From Bugulina stolonifera (lineage: Eukaryota; Bryozoa; Gymnolaemata; Cheilostomatida; Bugulidae): a stretch of 64,000 nucleotides of DNA. Below the pieces are notes generated by a model, which was not told where the DNA came from, ran no database searches, and worked only from the letters and a program-made list of their open reading frames with translations. Both the position numbers and the translations under genes were made by a program. Where the stretch lies: positions 17,291,429 to 17,355,428 of the forward strand of contig OW285187.1 of NCBI GenBank assembly GCA_935421135.1, in the 5' to 3' direction. The stretch's first letter is position 1. Each line of letters opens with the position of its first letter. This document shows, piece after piece, positions 11,501 through 23,000 of the stretch.

Positions 11501-13646
11501 TGATATAAATACTCAACGCATTTTCGATGTTTTTTTCTTGAAACTTCAATATCATTCCTGGTATCATCGCCGAAGGAAATTTCCTTTTATATGATGCATT
11601 ATGTATCATTAGACAGGACATGCATCTACTACGTTTGTACGTGCACATTATTATTTTAGACTTGAACCACAAAAATGAAAGTTGTATTAAGCTGAAACCT
11701 TAAGGGCAAGTATCAATGTCCTATACCTACTAATAGTCCTACATGTCCTATACCTACTAAGAGTCCTACATGTCCTATACCTACTAATAGTCCTGCATGT
11801 CCTATACCTACTAACAGTCCTACATGTCCTATACCTACTAATAGTCCTACATGTCCTATACCTACTAAGAGTCCTACATGTCCTATACCTACTAATAGTC
11901 CTGCATGTCCTATACCTACTAACAGTTTTACATGTCCTATACCTACTAATAGTCCTACATGTCCTATACCTACTAAGAGTCCTACATGTCCTATACCTAC
12001 TAATAGTCCTACATGTCCTATACCTACTAATAGTCCTACATGTCCTATACCTACTAATAGTCCTACATGTCCTATACCTACTAATAGTCCTACATGCCTT
12101 ATACCTACTAATAGTCCTACATGTCCTATACCTACTAATAGTCCTACATGTCCTATACCTACTAATAGTCCTACATGTTGATGTCTATTTATGTTGGATG
12201 ATATTATTATAATCTATCATAAAGATAATAACAATACAATTGTGTACTGTAATCTATGAACATATACATGTACAGTAGTCAAGTAAGACCTACTGTTCTA
12301 TTGGTAGAACTACATGATGTACATGTAGATCGGCAATCTGGTAATCTGGTAAAAAGATGGGCTATTAGATTACCTGTATTTATATATGTTTAAAATAAAG
12401 ATGTTTTGTAATCCCTACGTGTGCTACAAGCATGTGGTTTGTTACAGTTACCCTCCAAGTGCAGCATTCTGATATATAGAGTTTTCAGTATTATAGACTA
12501 GAATGTTATTAGGTACTATGAGAAGATTTTTACTAGGTGTAAAAGTTGCAAGCTTATCTACATGGTTTACTCTTCTTATGTAAAAGAGATTTGAAAGCTA
12601 AGCGCAGTGATGTTAATCAATTAATGCATGGACATTCATTCAGTTGTCTTCAAAATTGCTGGTCTAATAAAACAGGACAAAATTGACAAATCATATCAAA
12701 GAGAGCAGGATTGCAGTGAATAAAATGTACACATAAAGCAGAGATTATTATAAATGAACCGTCTCGGATACTAATAGTTGGTACTCACTTTCGGCAACTC
12801 CATCCAAGTGACGTCTTATTTCCTGGGTACTGTTAGTAAAGCCAGTCATAGGATAGCCTGTGGTCCAGGATCCGGCATTCGGATCTAACATATATCCTGG
12901 GTACTGAGTCATAGGGGCTCCTGGTATTGGGTAGCTTAGTCCCATAGGGTTAGTATACGTTGTTGGATCCCAGGCTCTGAAATTAAGAGGATTATGAAAA
13001 TTGACAAAATGCATGTTTTCATATTGGGTATGAGTGGAACATATTTTCAAGAAAAGTAACGAGTTGTGCTTGCTTATGGGAAAGGAGATTATATATACCA
13101 ACCGTTAGGATATGCCTACCTGTTGGCAGTGACAGAGTAGTGGTGCGAGAGGAGGGGTGTAGTAGAGTTGGCTGAGAACATTCCACCCCCTTTGTAGAAG
13201 TCAACAGTTGGGGAAGGGTAGTATGAGCCCCCTTTATTTCCAGTTGTATAACCACCATGGGCATTGGATAATGTGGCTAAGTTATCTTCGTAAGTCATAA
13301 GTGCCGAAGTGTTGGGGGCAGCACTTGCTACGGGCTGAGCCTGGCGGGCCTCCAATGTGCTGAAGAAGTTCTCCACATCTGGGCCTGTGAGTGGTAGATC
13401 TGCTCTGCTGGAAATGTAGTTAGCCGGAGGTATGCCGTCGTGTTGGGAATGAGCAGGAAGGGCTTGGTTACTGTTGTATGCCGAAGGAAGTAATGTAGGT
13501 TGGGCGGGGTTAAGTGTTGTATGAGTTGGTTCACTTGGGGTAGCTCTTGTTCCATTCTCGATTTCTTCACGTACATTATTGGGTGCTCTGACTGCCTCTA
13601 CTCTGTTGGCACCAGCTACCTGTGGGCTAGAGGTTCCCTCTGACAT
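5558..13646 (-). CDS. GATA-type two-zinc-finger transcription factor, paralogue 1 (7 coding exons)
   Basis: Coding exons in transcription order: 13646-13120, 12976-12789, 8344-8148, 7511-7383, 6979-6805, 6301-6115, 5696-5558. Phases agree throughout, giving 513 residues. GATA factors bind WGATAR DNA in the nucleus and control lineage genes. The N-finger (C251-C254-C272-C275, CX2C-X17-CX2C, with TPLWRRD) and the C-finger (C315-C318-C336-C339, TTTLWRRN) are complete. The C-finger is followed by [21 protein letters not shown], the basic tail that contacts DNA and carries the nuclear signal, then a Ser/Gly/Asn-rich low-complexity stretch. The N-terminus is Pro/Ser/Thr/Asn-rich, as in activation domains. 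The inter-finger linker is 39 residues and carries a PAPPPTKK insert; paralogue 2 has 30. The ATG used is the first in exon 13646-13120, but it sits 2 nt after an acceptor-like AG, so upstream coding exons are possible. Confidence 0.92.
8481..8561. repeat. short foldback (MITE-like) element in GATA paralogue 1 intron
   Basis: Begins CATGGGCACTCATAAG and ends AGTGCCCATG, an inverted terminal pair. Similar termini bound foldback elements at 33192-33330 and 57503-57641, so this is a dispersed family. The interior here differs from the other two copies. Confidence 0.5.
11704..12180. repeat. 27-bp minisatellite in GATA paralogue 1 intron
   Basis: About 17-18 copies of a 27-bp unit made of TCCTACATGTCCTATACCTA plus CTAATAG. 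Variants include CTAAGAG, CTAACAG and TCCTGCATG; the variant order repeats, which suggests block duplication within the array. Confidence 0.93.
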
Positions 13647-13741
13647 TTCTGTTTAATATAATGACAAACACTATTATAATCATAGTATAACCAGAGCATT
13701 ATTAAATGAATAAATGCAGTGAACATTAAAAAGTAACTTAC

Positions 13742-13781
13742 CATGCTGAATTCCAGATATGGGCACAACCGTAACTTTCCA
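13742..13781 (-). other. possible extra 5' exon of GATA paralogue 1
   Basis: On the minus strand a 40-bp stretch is bounded by a TTTTTGTTAG acceptor and an ATG|GTAAGT donor. Joined to the exon ending at 13648 it keeps the same frame open through WKVTVVPISGIQHE before the Met used in the model. A second in-frame open block with an AG|GTATAG donor lies at 14473-14554. No start codon was found for this extension, so it may instead be 5' UTR. Confidence 0.35.
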
Positions 13782-14447
13782 CTAACAAAAATATTATTAT
13801 TAGACGTAGCATTGTAGGGCTGAGTGCCGTGGCCCCTGTCAGCTAGTCAGATGTCAGAAGAGCTATTGCTACACACAGGCATAGCGTTGCTCAGTCTATG
13901 TTAAAGGCTAGTGGTGTGATCAACTGAACCTGTCCACTTTATTACTACTATTAGTAGAGTAGATATGTATAATCTATCTGCCATGATAATTACTCCGTAT
14001 ACACTGTACAATTATCACTGTACAAGTATATGTCTAGCAGAAACAAGATACGAGTTGGAAATCTCATATCATGATGTGAGTTGAGTACAACAGAGGCTAT
14101 GGATATACATATACATAGATATGACAACTTGTTACTATATAATATCAATATTAGCAAATTATCACTGATTGATATTAAATTTCATGTAAATAGCTTCACT
14201 TGAACGCTAATCTCTCTTCTACAATATACGACAAGAAAAATGTTTTAGTCTTCTTGTCAGGTTCTGACAAGAGCAACCCAAATAAAGATAACTACAAGCA
14301 CAATGATAAGAATAAACACAAGTTTAGTGCAATACTAGCTATAAAAGAAAAGATAGAGATAGATGAAGCAGCAGTGTATAAGAGTTGATCTACTATCACA
14401 ACTGCTGTGTTAATATAGTAGAATACAGAAACAACGATAAACTCCTA

Positions 14448-14778
14448 TTATCATTCACACTGTATACTATACCTCTAGACTTGTGTAGAGTGATAAGCCA
14501 CCACTATCCACTGTCTTTACCGTCCACTGCTGGTCACCCTGCTGCTCTTCACCGATAGATTAACTAATTAACTGATGCTGATAATCTTTAGCGACGATTG
14601 ATAATAGACGTGGTGCCTTTGCTCTGCTCACTATACAGTCAACGATGTTAAATTTTAAGTGAGTGAAGGGGTGGAGCGGAGGGCAGAGGGATTGTTCAAA
14701 CCGCTGCTCTCTTATCTCTGCATGGTTTGCTTTGTAACGAGTCTTATCTGCATAAAGTTTAATATTCAAACTTGATAG
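14448..14778. promoter_or_regulatory. cluster of WGATAR sites upstream of GATA paralogue 1
   Basis: Seven WGATAR matches on either strand start at 14448, 14491, 14579, 14599, 14712, 14744 and 14773. Two of them (14712, 14744) are the high-affinity AGATAAG form on the gene's strand. From base composition a little over one would be expected in this length. Position, 0.8-1.1 kb upstream of the start codon, suits a promoter under GATA auto- or cross-regulation; that role is inferred. Confidence 0.5.
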
Positions 14779-17073
14779 GCGTCGTCAAGTAAGCCAACGG
14801 TCATAGCTTCAATATGGAGTCTCGACACGCAGTGCACTATCATGGTGCTGTAGGGTAGTGAATTGTGCTAGCTGTTGCTCACCGATATAGTACAAACTTT
14901 GAAGAAACATGTACCTTTGTATGTAAACTAATAGTTTACTTACATTGTAGCCTTATATAATGTGTGCAGGTGTACATTATGTATAAATTTAATAGAATTT
15001 ATTATCTACATGCAGATGTATATGTAGTTGCTGCATTATTTTATTATACTAAAACAAGTGCATGAAGTTGCACAATTATACTCAAAAGTTTACGTAAAAA
15101 TGAAAAAAATAATTACACCAGGTCTAATATATGTAGATAATACATTGTACATCACAAAATTTTCGAATTTTGCATAATTATTTGTTTTAAGCTTCACATT
15201 ACATCGAAGTGGGAGGGGGGAGGGGGTGGGGGGCGTTAATTCATATTATGTCTATTTAATCACCACCAAATAGTAATACATCCAAAATAAATTTTTCCTG
15301 TCAAAATCCATTATTTCCTTTGTAATAACATTTTACTCTGTTGATGAACATAATTAGTGTAAATACAGAGAGAGACTTATATATTCAATTATATACTATA
15401 TTAATCCATATTAGACATTGGCTCACTTTCATTGTATATTCAATAGCATTGTACATGTAGTGTAACTATGAACAATACAGTTGAGGATAATAATGATAAA
15501 TTACATTGATCAATATTTTGACATCTTGAAGCATGTACTTGCATAGTGTACAGGTGTAACCATGGTATCACATTTATATTTAAAAACTTGATTTCGAGAG
15601 GGCATAAAATGAGCATTCAGGTTATGTAACATTTATATTTTATTGCCTAATTATTATTGTGAAAATGTATCACCTTACCATAATATGCAGGCCTGATAAA
15701 TAGGCTACATGGAGAACCAAATTACTCTTTGTGAGTTATACTTGTAATGGCTATCAGTACCTGTACATGATGCATTTACAGCATTGTATAACTTTATAAT
15801 ATGCTGCATATAGTGTACATTGCACACATACATGTGTATATACATGTGAAGGCATACATACATGTACATGTATATTACATGTAATTGCATTTGGTCAGGT
15901 AATACACATGCGTCTCAATATACGTAGTTTATATTATTTGTGCATTGATGTACAGGGATCGGACATCAACATTACATTATATACTCAGAATGAGGTAATT
16001 GTATCATATTATTTATTATATTTAGTGATATACGATAGTTAATATCGATGTTGATTTTTGAGTTGTCATTTGTTGAATTTCTATCTGATCATTATCAGTA
16101 CATTGATTGGTCTGTCAAAAGCACAATTCAAAAATTTTTATCAAATACAAGTACAAGTAAGTTCAGGTGTTATGATTATGTAATTATGTACACTGTAATT
16201 CATAAAATATCAATTTATATATTATGTACATATATGCACCAGCAATCATGTATTCTATCTTTGCTAACAATATAATATTTATTTTAATCATTTAAATTTC
16301 ATTAAATAAAACAGAATCGACATAACCTGTGCAAGATGTAATTATAAATAAATAAAATTATGTTTTGTGATCACCTATAAAATGAAGTAACATACATATA
16401 TTATATGAAAAGGAATGATTGTAATAACATTAATATAATAATTATCTATATAATAGAATACGTATTTGGTGAGAATAAAATAGCTACGTACAAAAATGAA
16501 ATTGGGATATGACTTACAAATTATGTATATATATAATACATACACCAGATATAGTATACCAAATAGATACTTGGTAGACAAGGTAGGGTACAGTACAATA
16601 CACAGGTATGTAAATATACTATCTGGTGGTACATACAGCATAGGCCTACGAGTATATTTACATGTAGATAAATTAATGGAATGATGTTTCAACTAATACG
16701 GCAATAATATGTTGATTATAAAAAGTGATAAATCATAGACTGTAGTCTGTGATAGGGAGAAAATAATAATATATAACTCTAAATAACACAGTATTGCACT
16801 GCTCAGCTGTCTGCAGCAAAGAGCAGGCAATTCCTGTTCTAAATCATTAGATGGCCAACAAATACTTTTAGAAATAAAAAGAAGCGATAACATAATATCA
16901 TGGAAGTAAATGGGCTAGCAACAATTTACATTTTACAATAGGTGAAATAGTTATTAACGATTGGAACTGCAGATACATGCAGATTAGTTGGCAGCACTCG
17001 ACCAACCTCTACATTTCATTATTTCTATTTGGTTTGAGAGCTGAAATGTTGTAAGAGACTTGATCTTTCAACC
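14779..17073. other. intergenic region between the two GATA genes
   Basis: About 2.3 kb separates the upstream part of paralogue 1 from the stop codon of paralogue 2. It is AT-rich with many TACATG/CATGTA words. A G-rich run at 15211-15233 has four or more runs of three or more G (GGGAGGGGGGAGGGGGTGGG plus GGG) and could form a quadruplex. Open frames at 16048-16893 occur on both strands over AT-rich DNA and are not called. Confidence 0.6.
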
Positions 17074-20000
17074 TTAGTTGACAGCAACTTGGTTAGATCT
17101 CAAGGTGGTAGCAGAGAAGTCATTTGGTGTGGAGCTGTTATTGAAGGTACTGTCGTAAGTAAGAGATCTTTGGTTTAGTGGAGAGTTTGAGGTCATGTGA
17201 TCTCTACTGGCAGTGTATGCGGATGGCGAACTGTCCCTGTATGTACTGAGAGAGAGGCTACTGTCCAACGCACTGTAGGCCGACACGGGTGCCGAGGTGC
17301 GTAGAGGTGGCAAACTCTGAGATACTGCGTATTCTGTTTTTGGCACATCTGTATCGCTATAATATAATGTATACATATTGTATTATGAGATAGATTGTAC
17401 CAGAACTCCATGCATGACTCCATGACTTTAAGATGTTGATGATAAAGCTATTTTAGTTTTGATGCTGTTATTATCGTTTTGAGATCTCATCGTGTGACTT
17501 ACTATGTTGCTTACTGTCTTACCTGTTATACCTATTAGATACATCGGATGACTTCTCGCTGCTAGAGGGAGAGGCTGCCTCTGGATTAGCTGTAAGGAGA
17601 GCAGACGACTTCCTATTGCTGTCCATTGAGCTAACCAGGTGGCTACTGGCTGACTGTACAGTGTTAGGGTTGCTCTTTGGTTCTAAATATGTAAGTACTT
17701 GTGATAACACAGAGAATATAGTACATTGTACTTGTAGAGTCATTTATTAGAAAGTTTATATCTCCAATTAAGAAAATGATGTCCTGTTCAAATGTATACA
17801 TGCTAGTCTGATGGTTTATTACCACTATATCTATGAGTGAAGAATTTTCTTCTTTTTGGTGCAACAAAACTCAATTTTGGACACATTAGATCTGCACCAG
17901 GAAAAATACTATTACAATCTTATATATCACCAGATTTGTAAAAAGGAAGTCTAATTGTATATATACAGTGAAAGTGTTACTGTACCATCCTGCACATGAT
18001 TAGATAACCAGCGAGTAATTTTGGGAAGTTGAAACTTGTATTTTGGTACGTCATTATGGTATTTTAGGAATATTAGTATACTTTACATACTTGCTGGCTT
18101 TTCCTTGTTTGCAGATTTTGGCTTCCTTTTTCTTGTTTGAATTCCATCTTTCTTCATAGTTAAAGGTCTATTCACCTAAGAGAAACAAAGCCAAGCTAAA
18201 ATAATTCCTCTCCGGTTTAAGGTGGCACAATATTTTAAAAAATCTTAGAGCTGCTGGCTATATAAGCGGGATTTGGTTGTAATGAAGAGAAAACACATAG
18301 AATATAGAATTTTCTATTTTCTTCATTCTATGTACAATTAATTAAAAATAGTACAATGGTTGATATACATAAGTTGAATGCAATAAACATTGTCTGGTAG
18401 AGGGAAGACAACTTTAAACAGAGTATTTGTAGTCTCATTTGAAGCCTAATTCTGCATTACTCTTGTATAGAAATATGTGACTCTTACATTATGCAGCTTA
18501 TAGTAGAGTCCGCAGGCATTACAAACGGGTTGTCCTTCATTGTCTCTTCTCCATAGAGTTGTCGTTGTGGTATGACAGTTTGCACAGGCAGCTCCTTGCC
18601 TTCTCGATGACGACTGTAAGTACAGAAATATGCTATATAAAATATTATTAAGTTATCATGCTTAGCATATATATGGAGCTTATAATATAGTTCTACATGT
18701 ACTATGCTCATCAGGATGGTTCTGTATAAAATGCGTGTAAATGCATTTCCTCTCTCAGTTATAAAATGTATTAGATTAGAATACGCTGTTTGATGGACAG
18801 TGGCTAAGCTGTAAACACTACATGTATGGTCAAAAGGACATTGTTTTTGTTCTGTAGTCTCGCAGTGCACTATTGGACACCCAGTTGAAATATGATGCTT
18901 ATATAATAACAGTGTGTGTTACATGTATGGCAATTATTGCAAATAATAGGAAATGTGATATGAATAGTGGGAATATAATGTGCAAAGCAACAGTTCAATA
19001 GTTCAGCTAATACTGTAAAGTTTCATATAAACACAGTCATGTCAGTTATATATATACATACAGGTACTAACATATTATCATAATTATGTCTATGGTGTGG
19101 ATTTGCAAGTAATACATTCTTATGCAGACAATGAGTCATCTGCAACACTTTTACCCTCATCCTTCAGTCTGTCGGTAACGTAAAAATGAATAAACAAGAG
19201 CTAACATAATAATATATTGTATAATTAATTAATTTTTTATCTTTTATGGGTGACATGTTATACATCAGGTATTAATTAGGAGATAAGTTAACTCTCTCTC
19301 AACTTGTCTTGTATTATTGATATGCCCAACTGAAAGACAGACCTGGAAATCTGGCAATGTCTCTCTATTATACAATATATCTCCACTGTATTATAATTAT
19401 TATTATAGATGATAAATATTAGCTAGATTTCTGTGATAACATTACTATGAGTGCTGACTATGACAGCTGGTAATAACTAGGACTGCCTGCTTCTAGACTG
19501 TTGAATATTTTTTGATTTTTTGACAAGTTGACAGATTTTTTATGTTATTTTGGTGAAATACTCAATGATGGTGACAAACTGTACTTGTTCTATAATGCGA
19601 TGGTGTTATGTTACATACAGCAATGTAAAAGTTGAGGTATATGTGCCAATTATATTCAAGCCAAATAAGTGCTTTGATATTGTGCATTTTTTTTGTTCTT
19701 GCTGTTGCTTGGGTCAGTTTGAAGAAATGAGAGCAACCAACAAAAACAGATTACAATATAATTTTCCATTTCTCTGCTTTTTTTCAGTGTAGAAGAGGTG
19801 TGGCGATAATGTAACCACTTTGATGTCACCCGTATATTATGCAAGCAACCCGTATAATTATGGACTAATAGATTAGTACATCATGGGATTGGCTATTCAC
19901 TTGCTCAGCTGCACAAGTCAAACTAGTCTACTCACCAGTCTACGCTGGGTACTTTTCATCAGAGGTCTGTTCTGTCCATTGACAGTGTGGTAGAGACCGC

Positions 20001-23000
20001 AAGCATTACAGAGGTAGTGTCCGGTACCGTCCCGTCTCCAAAGTGGAGTGGACAGAGAACCACAGTTTACACACTCTCTACCGTCTGGATAGTACTCTGC
20101 TTCTAGTCCGGTCATGCCGTGCTGAGGTAATTCTACAGCAGATACGCAGATATCTGTTAGTCTAGGCTTGTGCAGTCAGTGCAACAGTAATATGACATAA
20201 CGGATAATATTGTAAATACACAGAACAGATAGCCTAGAAGAAATTGACATTTACATTGTATATTATATTGTTTCATTCTAGTTAATCAGAACATACATGT
20301 AATCCATCTGATGACTATATATTTCATCCATGGACTCTGTAAATAAGCCTGCCATAATATATGGATATATACATTCATTGAACGCGTAAAAATATCATTT
20401 TCTGCAATTATTTGGATTACATAAAAACCTATTAAAATCCATGCTGATAATATACATGTACATGTATATAATAGCAGCCTTTTCTTAGGCTAACAATTTA
20501 TGCCAGTTTATTATTGTCCATGAGAGACCAGAGTGTGGGTGCTGCCAGCAGCTCTAGTATGTAGTGCAACCTGCTGACACTATGTCAACCCACTGGCAAA
20601 CAGCGATGATGCTATAAATATTTATAGCTGCCACCCATAACACATCATTACCAACCAACTGTTTACATTGGGTAATATTTGTCATGAATTCTTTAAATTG
20701 TTTATGGTTGAGACAAAATTGTAACTGTTTACAAAACAGTAATTTCTGAACAAGCAATTACCAAGTGCAGAACTTTGAAATGTACAAACTAACATACATG
20801 TACATGTCTGTAGGCTAAGGGCTATTTTATCTACATGTATATGAGAAATTTACATTGAGTACATTTCTAAACTCTAAAGTTCCATAGCTATTCAGTGAAA
20901 GTCTCAAATCGGATTTTATAAATGTTCAAAGTTCAATATCTATGACATTTTCTCCATTATTTTTTAGTAACGAGTGTTTGTATACTTTCTACTACGAACT
21001 AAGATAGATACTGTATCAACCAATGCTTGTCTTTCCTTACTTAAAACCAGTGCTGACAAATAACTGAAGCATTTGAATTTGTTTTGACTTCTTATTTTGA
21101 CATACGTATTGACCTTGTGACATTTATTTGACCTTGTGACTAGGAGCTTTAGTTGTTTGACAATTGTTGGGGTTATTGCAGGCACAAATTTCCTTCAGTC
21201 TCCAACAACTTATAACAGAAAACCTGAAGTCAGCATCAGCAGTGCCTAAGATGTACGTCAATAGCTAACACTGCATATTTCTCTTAATGTTGCTTTGAGC
21301 AATAGAATATTTTACAACTACCCAGGTTTTACCAGGGCTTAGTTTAGACAATTTTACCTGCGGTAGTAGATATACTGTCTGGTGATGACTGGCTAACATC
21401 TGTCATACTGGAATACCTCCACTGAGCGGTGTTATCTCCTCCGTATGTGTTGTACATTGACTGTGTTCTGTTGTATGCTGACATGTCATACAAGTCTCCC
21501 ATGTGACCCGAATGAGCAGGAGGGGGATAACCACCAACATCTAAAATTGAGCACAAAATAATGTGTGTAAATGAAAATAGCAGCTATTAGTTCATGCAAG
21601 TGGCATGTTACAGAGCGAAGCAAACTAACAATAGAAAGTCTGACAGCCTTAAAATGCAAAATTAATCACAAATTACATTTATTTTATTTAAAGTATGCCA
21701 CCAGCTACCATAATACACAGACAAATATAAGAATTTTAATCTTTAAAGACGGGTCTGTCGATGGATAAATAATTAAACTAAAATGGAACAATTTTACATT
21801 ACTCACTAATTATTATTTCATATTTTCTATTTATTTTCAGACTGTACATGTTACGTCAAATAATAATATGCGACAGGCTAGTAACATAATAACATAATAT
21901 ATAATACAGGCATTTATTCTCTGGTGAACCAGAAAGTGTTGCACAAGGAAGCAACTAACATGTGAAAACTTTCCAAGGTCTTGCACGCAACCCGTGGGGT
22001 AGATTTCACATAGTCACATAATCACATGAGCTATTCGGTGATTCTGAGAGTGGTTGTGTAAAGTGTAAAGTCTTTCCTTCGCTGTTTTTACTCAAGTTTT
22101 GAGATAAAAAAGACAAACACCATCTGTGTACCTAACTTGGAAGCAGATGTCATTCTATGGTGTCAAAAGATAAGTTGAGTTGGTCATACCCAAAGTATAC
22201 ACAGATGTACCTTTTGTATATATCATCATAATATCTTTTTTGGTTCATTTATTTATAACGTATTAGTGTAATATAAATTATTACCGTAATTATGTGATAG
22301 CAGCTCTGATTGCCTGGTTGAATAGGAAGCAACTGGGCATGAGCCTTTTAATTTTTTTATGGGCTTTTATGAATGGGAATTTCAGTATCATGGGTTTTGT
22401 AATAAACATTCTATAAATAGCTATTCTAGTTGATTAGGGTATCATTCAGTGTGAACCAATTCTAGTAGCTTTGCATATTTGGTATCAAAAGTAACCATTT
22501 TGACTATTTTCAAACTCATGTATATATATTGTGCAAGTTATAAGTTGTGTGCATGGAAAAAAGCTAACAAGCTGAATATCATTACACTGAAGAGCAGTGT
22601 GTGTAATGAAGATTGGTTCAAACTAAGTTAGAGATACATTTCAAACATGTAAGCATAAAAGACGTTATAAATTGATAGTGTACAATTATGTTGATAGCAA
22701 TCATACTAAATGCCATGACATTGGATTTTCCTGATTGTGTAACACCAGTAAACAAAGTAACATGTGATTGTGTTAGAGTTATCTCCCTTGACCTCTCAGG
22801 AAGTCCCAGTTTTAGAACAAGGAAATAGTCCCATGGAAGTGAGTCACATGACTATGTTGAACAATAGCACTCGAAGCACTCAATCATTTCTCTTTAATAT
22901 TCATACAGATTTGACAAGGTCACTATTTGGTTCAGAAATATTGTCAAAGTAGTCACACTTATATAATTAGAAACATCTCTTGATTTGAACAGACGTACAC

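Larger units (their letters stand above)
8345..12788. other. largest intron of GATA paralogue 1
   Basis: A 4.4-kb intron between the N-terminal activation-type exons and the N-finger exon. It is very AT-rich and contains the foldback element at 8481-8561 and the 27-bp minisatellite at 11704-12180. Scattered open frames of 70-90 codons on both strands have AT-driven composition and no recognisable domain. No further exon was identified. Confidence 0.7.

Noticed and set aside
16375..16692. 105-codon minus-strand frame between the GATA genes
   Set aside because: Tyr/Ile-rich composition expected from AT-rich DNA; an overlapping plus-strand frame is equally open.
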